Source of the DNA: Neocallimastix lanati (nom. inval.)
Lineage: Eukaryota; Neocallimastigomycota; Neocallimastigomycetes; Neocallimastigales; Neocallimastigaceae
NCBI GenBank assembly: GCA_016946835.1
Contig: JACVTC010000004.1
Span: forward strand, 1,170,001-1,185,000
Direction: 5' to 3'
Length of the DNA: 15,000 nucleotides
Both the position numbers and the translations under genes were made by a program. The notes under the pieces are model-generated. The model made no database searches, was not told the origin of the DNA, and saw only the letters and a list, made by a program, of their open reading frames with translations. Of the stretch, positions 1 through 7,583 are shown piece after piece. Positions within the stretch are counted from its first letter, which is position 1. Each line of letters starts with the position of its first letter.

Positions 1-360
1 TTTTAATTTTATTTTTCTTTTTTTTTTTTTTAACTTAATTTTTTTAATTATTGTTGTTACTATTTATATGTTTTAATTATTACTGTTATTGCTAATAAAA
101 ATATCATTCATATTACAAATACTATTATAGCATAAATAATAGAATAAATTGAAATATGATGGTTAATAAAGTGTTATTAATTCTTGTTCAATCATCAAAA
201 AAATTATTTTAATATATTCATAAGGATATTTATTAGTATAAATATGTTAAATATGTAAATTTATATATATATATGTATTTTTTTTTTTTTTTTAGTTGTA
301 TATTAAAATTGCCATATAACAATTTTTAATCCATTCTAAATTAATTATTCTTATTTTTAC
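1..360. other. AT-rich spacer with no gene seen
   Basis: Almost pure A/T with poly(T) runs near 18-31 and 279-293 and a short TA run near 262-275. No open frame of useful length, RNA signature or conserved motif is visible on either strand. It lies beyond the 3' side of the minus-strand retroelement remnant. Confidence 0.6.
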
Positions 361-540
361 TACATTTTCAGGGTTGACACTCTCCCCGGTTAGTTTGCTC
401 TTATATACCGTTGGAATAGCAACCCTTTGTCGAGTACTAAGCTAAGCCCTAGACATTATTTCTGAAAAAAAAGAGAGAGCTGCAGATTGCACCCAAGAAT
501 GGCGTTTTTTGAATAATCACCAGAAATAATTTGGTTCTTA
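361..540. other. GC-richer unique island, unassigned
   Basis: This 180-bp block is clearly richer in G and C than its surroundings and contains no simple repeat. It includes a CTCTCCCC run at 380-387, which on the minus strand is a short polypurine run GGGGAGAG followed by TGTCAACCC. That resembles a polypurine tract next to a TG-starting long terminal repeat, but I find no second repeat copy in the window and no PBS. It could equally be the 3' untranslated part of the adjacent minus-strand LINE remnant or a fragment of another element. No tRNA fold (no TTC-type T loop) was recognised. Function unknown. Confidence 0.35.
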
Positions 541-565
541 AACAAAAACCAAACAAACAAACAAA

Positions 566-566
<1 letters not shown>

Positions 567-602
<36 letters not shown>
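567..602. repeat. Poly(A) tract, 36 bp, preceded by ACAAA repeats
   Basis: An uninterrupted run of A follows several CAAA units at about 548-566. It separates the GC-richer island from the low-complexity tail of the retroelement remnant. Long homopolymers recur through the window in both orientations and are probably a genome-wide feature rather than a retrotransposon tail. Confidence 0.85.
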
Positions 603-603
<1 letters not shown>

Positions 604-732
604 ATCCTCATTCCTTTTTTTTATTTATAATTTAAAAATTAATAATGTCTTCATCTCTTCCAACCAAGATGGAAATTATATAATCAGTACCACGTTACAT
701 ATATATATTTACACACTCAATTATTCAGAAAA

Positions 733-1050
733 TTAACATAAATTAACATGATTTTCATCACTATTAATTTTCACTCTCATTAATATTAATATTCCTTTAT
801 TTTCACTATCACTAATTTTACTATTATTAACCCTATTATTTCTATTGATATTACTATTAATATTATATACTTAGTTACTATTATTATCATCAGAACTTGA
901 TTCTATATTATTCATATCTGTGATGATAGTGTTTACATTACTATTTGATATTGGACAATATTTAGAAATAATAAAAAAAAAATTTATCATAAAGAATTTT
1001 AATATCCTTAAAATATTTAATTTCGGAAATTCACTAGAAAAGATAGCATT
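733..1050 (-). pseudogene. Low-complexity C-terminal tail of the LINE ORF, decayed
   Basis: One minus-strand frame is open from 1050 to 733 except for a single TAA at 871-873. The first part (59 codons) reads like protein: it contains FSSEFPKLN, then ISKYCPISNSN, then a Ser/Asn/Asp-rich run ending in SSSDDNNSN. The second part (45 codons) is Asn/Ser-rich and ends in ENHVNLC. The position downstream of the RT fits the C-terminal region of LINE ORF2 proteins, where a Cys-containing motif is common, and YCP could be a relic of it. Part of the openness may come from AAT-type microsatellite expansion rather than selection. Moderate to low confidence in the assignment. Confidence 0.4.
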
Positions 1051-1077
1051 TTAGAAAACCAATGTTCCAATAATTTT

Positions 1078-1079
<2 letters not shown>

Positions 1080-1121
<42 letters not shown>
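1080..1121. repeat. Poly(T) tract, 42 bp
   Basis: An uninterrupted T run splits the C-terminal part of the retroelement remnant from its RT core. Protein-like sequence in the element's orientation is visible on both sides, so the tract probably expanded or was inserted after the element landed. Confidence 0.85.
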
Positions 1122-1124
<3 letters not shown>

Positions 1125-1125
<1 letters not shown>

Positions 1126-2255
1126 ACCTTAGCCTTGATTGATTTTCCTGCCACACCTCTATCTCAATAAAAGTTACCAATTGCTTTTTTTTTTGATGGA
1201 AATTTATCCAATTTATCAGCTAAATTTTTTTTTTACTTTCTTTACCTTATGCATGCATGACGACTAACAACGTGATATATCTTTTTAAGTAAATCAGAGA
1301 TAATACATTTTCGAGTTTTTTTCTATTTTTTTTTTTTTTTTTAAAATACCATATCTGAGCAATCAATCGAACATTTTGGCCGAAAGAGGAGGAATGCTTA
1401 AGTTCTTTAGAAAGATATATAATAAAGGGATGTAAAGCTATTCCCTTTAGAAAATCCTTCAATCCAGTATAATCCTGAATTAACTAGTGTCTGTGAACGT
1501 CTCGTTCTATATCTTTGTTAGATCCAAGTAGAGGTGCATATTATGAAACTTGTCCAATTACTATAGCTGAAAATAAAATTCTTTTGTAAGGGACAGGAAT
1601 ATGAGGATTCTTAAGAAATCTTTTTTTTATGGAATAAAGTGCTTTTTTCTAATTTTATTATTTATTCTCTGAATGATAGGTTTCAATTCTAAATCATTTA
1701 AAAAAAAAAACGGTACATCCAGGTAAGTATATCAATTTGTTTTAGGTTAAACTCTTGACTTGAAAGATAAAAAGATAGGATTACTATAAGGATTATGAAA
1801 TCTTGAAACTTCCCCTCGTACAACAAAATTGGCTCATTTATTGATACCAAATTGCATTTCATTATTTTTCTAGCTCACTTACTGGTTAACTATAACAACA
1901 TCTTAAGTTGAGATTCTTGTGTAACACAATATCATCTGCATAAAAAAAAAAAAAAAAAAAAAATATGTCATTTCCTTTTTTTTTTTTTTAATACTAAATG
2001 ATTCCCCCCCTCCACGATAATTGTCCATCAATCCTTACACAAGCTTTGAAAGATAAGTATTAGGTTTCCATAGATTTTTTATGGTTTTACCTCTTAATAC
2101 CAAAGTAATGATTTTTTCATTAATACATTAAATACGATGGATTAAAGACTTTGAGATATTTAAAAGCCAAATGCAATTATTTTACTATATTATTTTACAC
2201 TTGATTCTTCTGAATCTTTTTTTTTTTTTTTTTACCAAGGAATCAAATGCTTTGA
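1125..2255 (-). pseudogene. LINE reverse transcriptase, broken by frameshifts and stops
   Basis: Block A appears as KAFDSLV at 2253-2233, next to RFRRIK across a poly(T) tract; its Asp is a catalytic-type residue. Near 2040-1990 there is VRIDGQLSWRGE, which may be a damaged block C. The YADD box reads FYADDIVLH at 1945-1919. After a frameshift, NNEMQFGINK starts at 1866 and the same frame continues with three stops through YTYLDVPF (1731-1708) to DLELKPIIQRINNKIRKK, ending at about 1630. A further shift gives RFLKNPHIPVPYKRILF, IGQVS-stop-YAPLLGSNK (about 1621-1510) and then TLVNSGLYWIEGFSKGNSF in another frame (1490-1430). LSIPPLSAK follows near 1400. Near 1225-1130 the pieces LDKFPSKKKAIGNFY and GKSIKAKVY close the domain. 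The spacing and order fit a LINE RT palm, thumb and connection. At least four frame changes make it a dead copy. Confidence 0.82.
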
Positions 2256-2545
2256 GGAATTCTCATTGGGAATCCCATCAAGAACACATACTTTAAAGTT
2301 AGGGGTGGATGAGATTGCCTTTAGATTTTTTTTTTTTTTTTTTCATCACTAACATCTCGGACTTCTCAAATTCCTAAGTGCATCAGAACCTTTCCAGAAA
2401 TCTTTAGAAAGACTATGACCTGATGAATCCCAACCCTAGGAATTTTATAATGAGAATGCCAAGCTTTTAATTTTTTTCATCTGTAAAAAAGAAACTTGTT
2501 CATGATTATTAATTTCAATAGGATGAGAGACCGTGAAAGATTGAT
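2256..2545 (-). pseudogene. Presumed upstream RT region of the LINE, poorly readable
   Basis: This stretch should encode the fingers part of the reverse transcriptase. Short open pieces on the minus strand include HPPLTLKYVFLMGF just before block A, GWDSSGHSLSKDFWKGSDAL at about 2430-2370 and SFTVSHPIEINNHEQVSF further upstream. None is diagnostic on its own. It is interrupted by a T tract at 2326-2343 and bounded by one at 2548-2573. The call relies on position between the linker and block A. Confidence 0.4.
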
Positions 2546-2547
2546 TA

Positions 2548-2573
2548 TTTTTTTTTTTTTTTTTTTTTTTTTT
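2548..2573. repeat. Poly(T) tract, 26 bp
   Basis: An uninterrupted T run inside the retroelement remnant, in the poorly readable region between the linker and the RT core. It marks a break in the reading frame. Confidence 0.85.
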
Positions 2574-2860
2574 GCATTCTTTTTTTACTCATTTCCATAC
2601 TTTCCTACGATTATTTTTAAGAGCTAACAAATATCCAATTTTAACCAATTTTAATCCAATATACAATATACATATTTCTTTTTTCCTAAATTCGTCATAT
2701 ATATATATATATCTTATGAATTGATTCGCATAGTCTATTATATGAGTCTACAATTCTTAACAAATTCATTGGAATCACTTACTGATTTATATTGCTTAAT
2801 TTTGTATACACTTTATATGTTTTTACCTTTTGAAGACTAATAAATTTTTTGCAGGACATT

Positions 2861-3136
2861 CTAAACATTGCTTCTTCTGATTTCTATTGAAGATATGATC
2901 GATAAATTCTTAGTAATGGAATTAGTAATATCGATGAACTTTTCAACTATACCATTTGCTGAAAGTTCTTCATTTCCTATTTCTTCACTAAGAATCTCAA
3001 ATTTATTGTATTTCTTTCTTAAGTTCAAGACATATATGCATTCTCTTAGGTTTAGGATCAGATACAGAAGGATAATCAACAAAATAAGCACTTGATATTT
3101 ATCCAGTATACTTGAGTTGACCAAGGCATGGATCAA
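2861..3136 (-). pseudogene. LINE ORF2 linker segment (open, 91 codons)
   Basis: The longest uninterrupted frame in the element runs from the ATG at 3136 to the stop at 2861. Its second half has balanced composition (KFEILSEEIGNEELSANG, then EKFIDITNSITKN) and resembles the helical spacer between endonuclease and reverse transcriptase in LINE ORF2 proteins. Its first half (ILLIILLYLILNL) is probably out of frame: the neighbouring frame over the same bases reads YFVDYPSVSDPKPKRMHI, which looks more like coding sequence and would be the end of the endonuclease. The ATG is therefore not a genuine start. I read it as a fragment of the dead element, not a small protein gene. Confidence 0.55.
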
Positions 3137-3600
3137 TATCTAATGAATATCTACCTCTAGTTCATGAAATGGGTGAACCATTAATCGGTAGGATAAACCA
3201 AGTTACCCAAGGTTACTTGTTGTTGGTTAATTTATCTTGTAAATCAGCGGGTGCTCATGTCAAAGTTTCCAAGAAGAATAGATGGATGATTAGTGTATGA
3301 TTCCGAAGCCCCCATGAAAACCTAAGAGAATGCACATCGAAATTGTAATGAGTGTTTCTTTGTGGGAATATAGAGACCATTACCTACAGATCACTTTAAA
3401 TGATTCTATAAGGACCATATGTTGTTAATGAAACTAGATGAGTATAGGAATTATCTTCAAGTACTGCTTGACATGAAACATGATACCCAAGATATAAACC
3501 TCTGCAATTTTGACGTATTTGGATTCATTCTTTTCTGGAAATATTTGTGGTTGGGAAGTGTTAGATATTACATGGATTTCTAGTATTATTGGTACCATTT
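3037..3600 (-). pseudogene. Endonuclease-like (EEP/APE-type) domain of the LINE, decayed
   Basis: On the minus strand, PSILLGNFDMSTR (its SILL...STR part at 3282-3247) matches the shape of the GDFN motif that precedes the C-terminal part of exonuclease-endonuclease-phosphatase domains; here it reads GNFD. Upstream, the frame beginning near 3597 is open for 55 codons and contains KYVKIAEVYILGIMF, comparable to the core strands of such domains. Downstream, NQQQVTLGNLVYPTD, SLDIDPCLGQLKYT and VDYPSVSDPKPKRM follow in shifting frames. Several stops and shifts make it non-functional. The assignment is weaker than for the RT and leans on its position immediately 5' of it. Confidence 0.5.
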
Positions 3601-3751
3601 ACCTATTTCCCAAAGACATAGGAATAAATAATGATTTTAAAATCGTGTTGAAGTACTACTATCTCTTTTCATTCATAAAAATAAAAAAAAAAACTTTTCT
3701 GTATTAGAATGTGAAATTGGATTTTGAGAGTTAAGATTAGGTAATATTTGG

Positions 3752-3755
<4 letters not shown>

Positions 3756-3800
<45 letters not shown>
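3756..3800. repeat. Poly(A) tract, 45 bp
   Basis: The longest homopolymer in the window. It lies beyond the 5' side of the minus-strand retroelement, so its orientation is wrong for that element's own poly(A) tail. It is followed by a short TA run and the (TTTTA)n arrays. Confidence 0.9.
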
Positions 3801-3802
<2 letters not shown>

Positions 3803-3837
3803 ACTCATGATATATATATAATAATTATTATTTATTT

Positions 3838-4204
3838 AATTTTATTTTATTTTATTTTATTTTATTTTATTTTATTTTATTTTATTTTATTTTATTTTAT
3901 TTTATTTTATTTTATTTTATTTTATTTTATTTTATTTTATTTTATTTTATTTTATTTTATTTTATTTTATTTTATTTTATTTTATTTTATTTTATTTTAT
4001 TTTATTTTATTCAATCTGTACTTTAATTATATTCTACTATTTATTTTATTTAATTTTTATTTTATTTTATTTTATTTTATTTTATTTTATTTTATTCAAT
4101 CTGTACTTTCTTATTTAATATTCTACTTTTTATTTTATTTTATTTTATTTTATTTTATTTTATTTTATTTTATTTTATTTTATTTTATTTTATTTTATTT
4201 TATT
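3838..4204. repeat. (TTTTA)n pentamer arrays with two embedded unique islands
   Basis: Three blocks of near-perfect TTTTA pentamers (about 3838-4009, 4053-4096 and 4127-4204) are separated by two short non-repeat islands. Both islands start ATTCAATCTGTACTTT (4009-4024 and 4094-4109) and continue with an AT stretch ending in ATTCTACT. The island plus array behaves as a larger tandem unit. Related islands occur at 12573-12696, also beside TTTTA units. Confidence 0.9.
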
Positions 4205-4405
4205 TATATATAAAACTTTAATAAATTACGATATAACGATTTTTGCTTTAAATTATAAAATATAAAATAAAATTAAATATTAAATAAAAATTTATTATTT
4301 TGTTTTATATTTAAAAATGAAATTCTTCTAATAGTCAATAAAACATTTTATTAGGTAATTTAACCGATAAACTTTTTTATATAATTATGGCATAAAAATA
4401 CAAAT

Positions 4406-4451
<46 letters not shown>

Positions 4452-4499
4452 ATATGACATTAAAAAATATATATATATCCATAATTATTACAAATATAT

Positions 4500-4550
<51 letters not shown>

Positions 4551-5092
4551 TTAATTACATTAATATTTTTAAAAAAATAAATATATATATATATAATTAA
4601 AATAAAATAATAATAAATATTTAATTATATATTAATTGTTCTATCAAAAATAAAATAAAAATACAATTTATTTATGTATTCATTTATTTAAAAAATTTAG
4701 AAATAAAAAAAACTAATTATTAATTCTTATAATTTATAAAATGGATAACCCAACTTTTTTTTGTATAATTTCATATGATTTCTTTTTTTTTTTTTTTTTT
4801 TTAATGAAATTTTATATAAAAATTTATTAATACAAAAATAAATTGAACACATTTTTAAAATTAAATTATATTCTTTTTTTTTTTGTTTTAAAACAAATTT
4901 TTTCTTTTTTTTTAATATTTTTTATTTATTAATTATTATTAATTAGTATTATTAATTATTATTAATAAGATTTAAAGTTACAAAAAATTATAAAATTATA
5001 AATAAAAATATCAATTATAAAATAATTTACTTTATTTAATTTCAAAAATTTTAATTATATAATAAAATAAAATATATATATATAACAACTAT
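4205..5092. other. AT-rich intergenic DNA with simple repeats
   Basis: No gene seen. It holds a 41-bp poly(A) at 4410-4450, a perfect (TTTA)n array at about 4499-4552, T runs near 4783-4802 and 4874-4883, and scattered TA runs. This is the downstream side of the Ecl1-like gene, which is read on the minus strand. Confidence 0.7.
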
Positions 5093-5173
5093 ATTATCCT
5101 TATTGGTTTCATTATTTAAAATATAAATTTATTATCCCTATTGGCTTCATTATTTAAAATATAAATTTATTAT
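5093..5173. repeat. 38-bp tandem duplication (two copies plus a partial)
   Basis: The unit at 5093-5130 is repeated at 5131-5168 with two T/C differences (ATTATCCTTATTGG versus ATTATCCCTATTGG, and GTTTC versus GCTTC). A third copy begins (ATTAT) at 5169 and then diverges. It starts about 40 bp past the stop codon of the Ecl1-like gene, so it probably falls within that gene's 3' untranslated region. Confidence 0.9.
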
Positions 5174-5210
5174 GAACTTTCATTTAAAAATTTTTTTAGA
5201 TTTTATTTCC

Positions 5211-5828
5211 CTAATATACAGCAATAGAACTTTTACCATTAAAGTTTTGTACTGGATATACCGCTTCTATTATATAACTGGAACGACTAAAACTACTCTT
5301 AATTTCATTTTTTTCCTTTGCATTTTCATTTCTTTCTGGAGTAATGATTACAGTTTTTGGTTTGGTAGAACTTTCAATCTTTACATGTGAAGATAAAGAG
5401 GAAGGCTTCTTAAAATAATTCTCAATGGTACTGCCAGTACTACTATGAGAACTAGCCATAGAATTTAAATTTTCATTTGCATGTATGAAAGGACTCTTGG
5501 AATTTTTGTAACTACTTTGTTGATACTTTTGACGATTCTTAAATGCCAAATTAGTTGAAGCGGTAAAAATTTGACTAACATACGGATTTTTAAATTCCGG
5601 AACTTTTAAGTTACTTCTCTTATCATTATAATAGTTATGAATAGATAAGTTTGAAGAAAAGAAACTATCTCTTCCAAGATTTTTTCCATGTCTTGATAAT
5701 CCTCTATTAGAAACAGTTCCATTAGTAGAAGAAGAGGCTAATTCTTTTAAGTAGCAAGCATCAGAACAATACATGCTATCTTCACGAGATTGCTTTCCAC
5801 AAGGGCACCAATTTAAGTCTACATTCAT
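5211..5828 (-). CDS. Ecl1-family (fungal life-span regulatory factor-like) protein
   Basis: The gene encodes 205 residues in a single exon, from the ATG at 5828-5826 to the TAG at 5213-5211. Residues 4-30 hold the recognisable part: DLNWCPCGKQ, then DSMYCSDACYLKEL, with Cys at 8, 10, 21 and 25. This matches the N-terminal motif of small fungal proteins of the Ecl1 family, which in fission yeast extend chronological life span and act in nutrient and stress signalling; the Cys residues probably bind metal. The rest is low complexity, with 38 Ser in total, many Asn and Lys, a net positive charge and one TPE site near 153-155. It has no membrane segment or signal peptide. The start is firm because the family motif begins almost at once and the upstream bases are A-rich leader. 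Its G+C is visibly higher than both flanks. The first Cys pair is C-x-C, whereas I recall C-x2-C in relatives. The exact role in this organism is unknown. Confidence 0.75.
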   Translation of the reverse strand: MNVDLNWCPCGKQSREDSMYCSDACYLKELASSSTNGTVSNRGLSRHGKNLGRDSFFSSNLSIHNYYNDKRSNLKVPEFKNPYVSQIFTASTNLAFKNRQKYQQSSYKNSKSPFIHANENLNSMASSHSSTGSTIENYFKKPSSLSSHVKIESSTKPKTVIITPERNENAKEKNEIKSSFSRSSYIIEAVYPVQNFNGKSSIAVY

Positions 5829-5857
5829 TTTCTTCTTTTCGTTTTTTTTTTTTTTTT
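5829..5857 (-). promoter_or_regulatory. A-rich leader upstream of the Ecl1-like start codon
   Basis: Read on the minus strand, a run of about 16 A is followed by CGAAAAGAAGAAA and then the ATG. Position -3 is A, as favoured for fungal start codons. Such poly(dA) tracts often lie in nucleosome-poor promoter or leader DNA. The transcription start cannot be placed from sequence. Confidence 0.35.
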
Positions 5858-6154
5858 AATTATTTATATTTATGACAATTTATTATAATTATTATTATAT
5901 CTTATTATTCTCTTTCAATTATGATTATTAATGCGTTTACTTTTAATATTTTTTTTTCTTTATATTATAATTTAATACTTTAACTTTTTGATATCATTAA
6001 AATTTCTTATTTAATTAAAATTTAATTTAACTAATTTAATAATATGAAAATGCTTTTATTAATCCACTCATTTACATAAAATAAATTATTTATAAAAATT
6101 TTTATTAAGGAAAAAAAAAAATTATGATTTATTATTTTTTTTTTCTTTAATAAA

Positions 6155-6191
6155 ATTGGTTTTAAAAAATAAAAATCTATATTTTCATTGG
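6155..6191 (-). promoter_or_regulatory. Two CCAAT boxes upstream of the Ecl1-like gene
   Basis: CCAAT occurs on the minus strand at 6159-6155 and 6191-6187, about 330 and 360 bp upstream of the start codon at 5828. CCAAT is the site of the fungal HAP/NF-Y complex. The spacing and orientation suit a promoter, but five-base motifs arise by chance and other CCAAT sites exist in the window. Confidence 0.25.
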
Positions 6192-6262
6192 TTATTATAT
6201 TCAGTATCAAGATTATTATTACTATATTGATCTTCTGAATATTTATTTATATTTTTAAACAT
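6185..6262 (-). other. Possible micro-ORF of 25 codons
   Basis: The frame from the ATG at 6262 to the TGA at 6187-6185 begins with MFKNINK and continues YSEDQYSNNNLDTEYNNQ. That is polar and protein-like rather than the Phe/Ile/Lys mixture typical of random AT-rich frames here. No GT splice donor follows it, so it is not an obvious first exon. It lies about 360 bp upstream of the Ecl1-like start and could be an upstream ORF of a long leader, a relic exon or chance. Confidence 0.15.
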
Positions 6263-7150
6263 TATGACTTTTTTAAAATATATTTATAACTTTTTGAAGT
6301 TCTTATTCAACAAAAACTTTCTCTTTTCTTTTCTTGTTTTTTTTTCCTTTTTTTTTTTTTTTTTTTTTAATTCGTTAATAATTGAACTCAATTATATAAC
6401 GTTTTTTTTTTTTTTTAATGAATTATATAATATAAAAAAATTGAATATTAAAAAATTTAAAAAATGGAAAGAAAATTATGGTGTATTTATATAATTTTTT
6501 TTCATTCAAAAAATTATTTGTTCTTTGTTTATTTCATTTAATTTAGTTAATGTATTTATTTATCTTACTATATTATTTATTTAGTTTTATATTAATATAA
6601 ATGTTTTATCATAATATACAAACTTTATTATCTATCAATTCATTATTTATTTAATAATATTTATTTAATAATATATTATTTATTTATTTATTTATTAATA
6701 GGTTGAGTTAATGTTTATTAATTTTTTCCTTTTTTTTATGTATTTATTTATTAATTAATTAATTAATTTTGTTTTTATTTTTTTTTATTATCAAAATAGC
6801 TTTCTTTTGAATATATATAATTAAATAACTCTATATATTACATTATATTTCACCAATATAATTTATATCAACTGTGAATTTCTATCAAAAAACAAATAGT
6901 ATATATTAAAGTATATTATAATATATTATTAAATATAATTGTATAGGTGTAATTAATTACTCATGATCAAATGAAAACTTTCAAAATTAATTGAATTGTT
7001 TTAATTGATTATATTATAAATTATAGGAAATATATTAATAATATATTAATGATAGGAAAAATTGGATTCAATAAAAAAAAAAGTCAAATAAGAAAATTAA
7101 AAAAAAATTTTTTTTGTAATAAACTAATCATGATTTATAATTAATATTTT

Positions 7151-7196
7151 ATAATATATTATACAATATATTATACAATATATTATACAATATACT
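7151..7196. repeat. 14-bp tandem repeat (TATTATACAATATA type)
   Basis: Three near-identical 14-bp units, TATTATACAATATA, run through this stretch and end in a diverged TACTACATAG. It is an isolated minisatellite in gene-free DNA. Confidence 0.75.
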
Positions 7197-7583
7197 ACAT
7201 AGTATATAAATATTTTATTTATATACATAATATAAAATTACATATTCTATAAATAATTAATAAATATATATAGAATGAAATAAAATTGTGTTTATTTAAT
7301 ATTTTGACTTGATTTATTTAATTACTATTGCATTATTCATTTATATTACAATTAATTTATTTATTAAGTATTTACTTATTCACTTAATTTTATATATTAA
7401 TATAAAAATTAGATATTAATTGTATTTTATTACTTTATACATAATAGAATATATTTATATATATTATATAAAAGAAAAATAAAATAAAATATAAGGTTTA
7501 TGGTGTATTGATAGAGTAAAAAGGAAAAATTAAAGAATGTTTTAAGAAGCTCTTCTTCTATTCATTTTTATAGTATGTTATTC
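7197..7583. other. AT-rich spacer with no gene seen
   Basis: Non-repetitive A/T-rich sequence without open frames of note. The last 90 bp (about 7494-7560) are a little richer in G and C but carry no recognisable motif. Confidence 0.6.

Larger units (their letters stand above)
733..3720 (-). mobile_element. Decayed non-LTR (LINE-type) retrotransposon
   Basis: Pieces of an endonuclease plus reverse transcriptase polyprotein occur on the minus strand in the order expected for a LINE ORF2. Endonuclease-like pieces lie at about 3600-3037, an open linker at 3136-2861, RT block A (KAFDSLV) at 2253-2233, the YADD box at 1942-1931, and RT thumb/connection segments at 1866-1407. A C-terminal tail runs from about 1240 down to 733. 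The frame changes at least six times and several in-frame stops are present, so no product can be made. Both ends are uncertain: the 5' side fades into a poly(A) run at 3756 and the 3' side fades into AT-rich DNA. No target-site duplication was found. The colinear order of independent motifs is the main evidence; the family assignment rests on remembered RT motifs, not on a search. Confidence 0.8.
5858..7150. other. AT-rich intergenic DNA upstream of the Ecl1-like gene
   Basis: No convincing gene. The only less repetitive patch is about 6150-6262, carrying two minus-strand CCAAT boxes and a 25-codon frame. A plus-strand open stretch at 6264-6494 is poly(T)-driven Phe/Leu/Asn/Lys sequence and is rejected. 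Elsewhere there are T runs (6345-6368 and 6403-6416) and TTTA-type repeats (6659-6698). Confidence 0.6.

Noticed and set aside
1247-1462. Minus-strand 71-codon open frame as an independent gene
   Set aside because: It follows directly, in the same frame, from RT-like sequence upstream of the ATG, while the neighbouring frames carry the RT motifs LYWIEG and IPPLSAK. It is a frameshifted part of the dead element.
1720-1730. AGGTAAGTAT as a plus-strand 5' splice site
   Set aside because: It matches a donor consensus, but on the plus strand no coding exon precedes it. It is the complement of the YTYLDVPF coding segment of the LINE remnant.
2360-2470. Possible chromodomain or Ty3/Gypsy integrase tail on the minus strand
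   Set aside because: GWDSSGHSLSKDFWKG looked suggestive at first, but the downstream YADD and thumb motifs have LINE, not Gypsy, order. A chromodomain upstream of the RT would be out of place.
2868-3095. Plus-strand 75-codon open frame
   Set aside because: It is the antisense of the linker segment, whose minus-strand reading is more protein-like and fits the element order.
3510-3707. Plus-strand 65-codon open frame over the LINE remnant
   Set aside because: It lies opposite the endonuclease-like region of the minus-strand element and has no motif of its own. I treat it as a shadow.
5172-5390. Plus-strand 72-codon open frame
   Set aside because: Antisense shadow of the 3' part of the Ecl1-like gene.
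6264-6494. Plus-strand 76-codon open frame
   Set aside because: It is built from poly(T)-encoded Phe and AT-rich Ile/Asn/Lys codons. No domain or codon bias like that of the real gene is visible.
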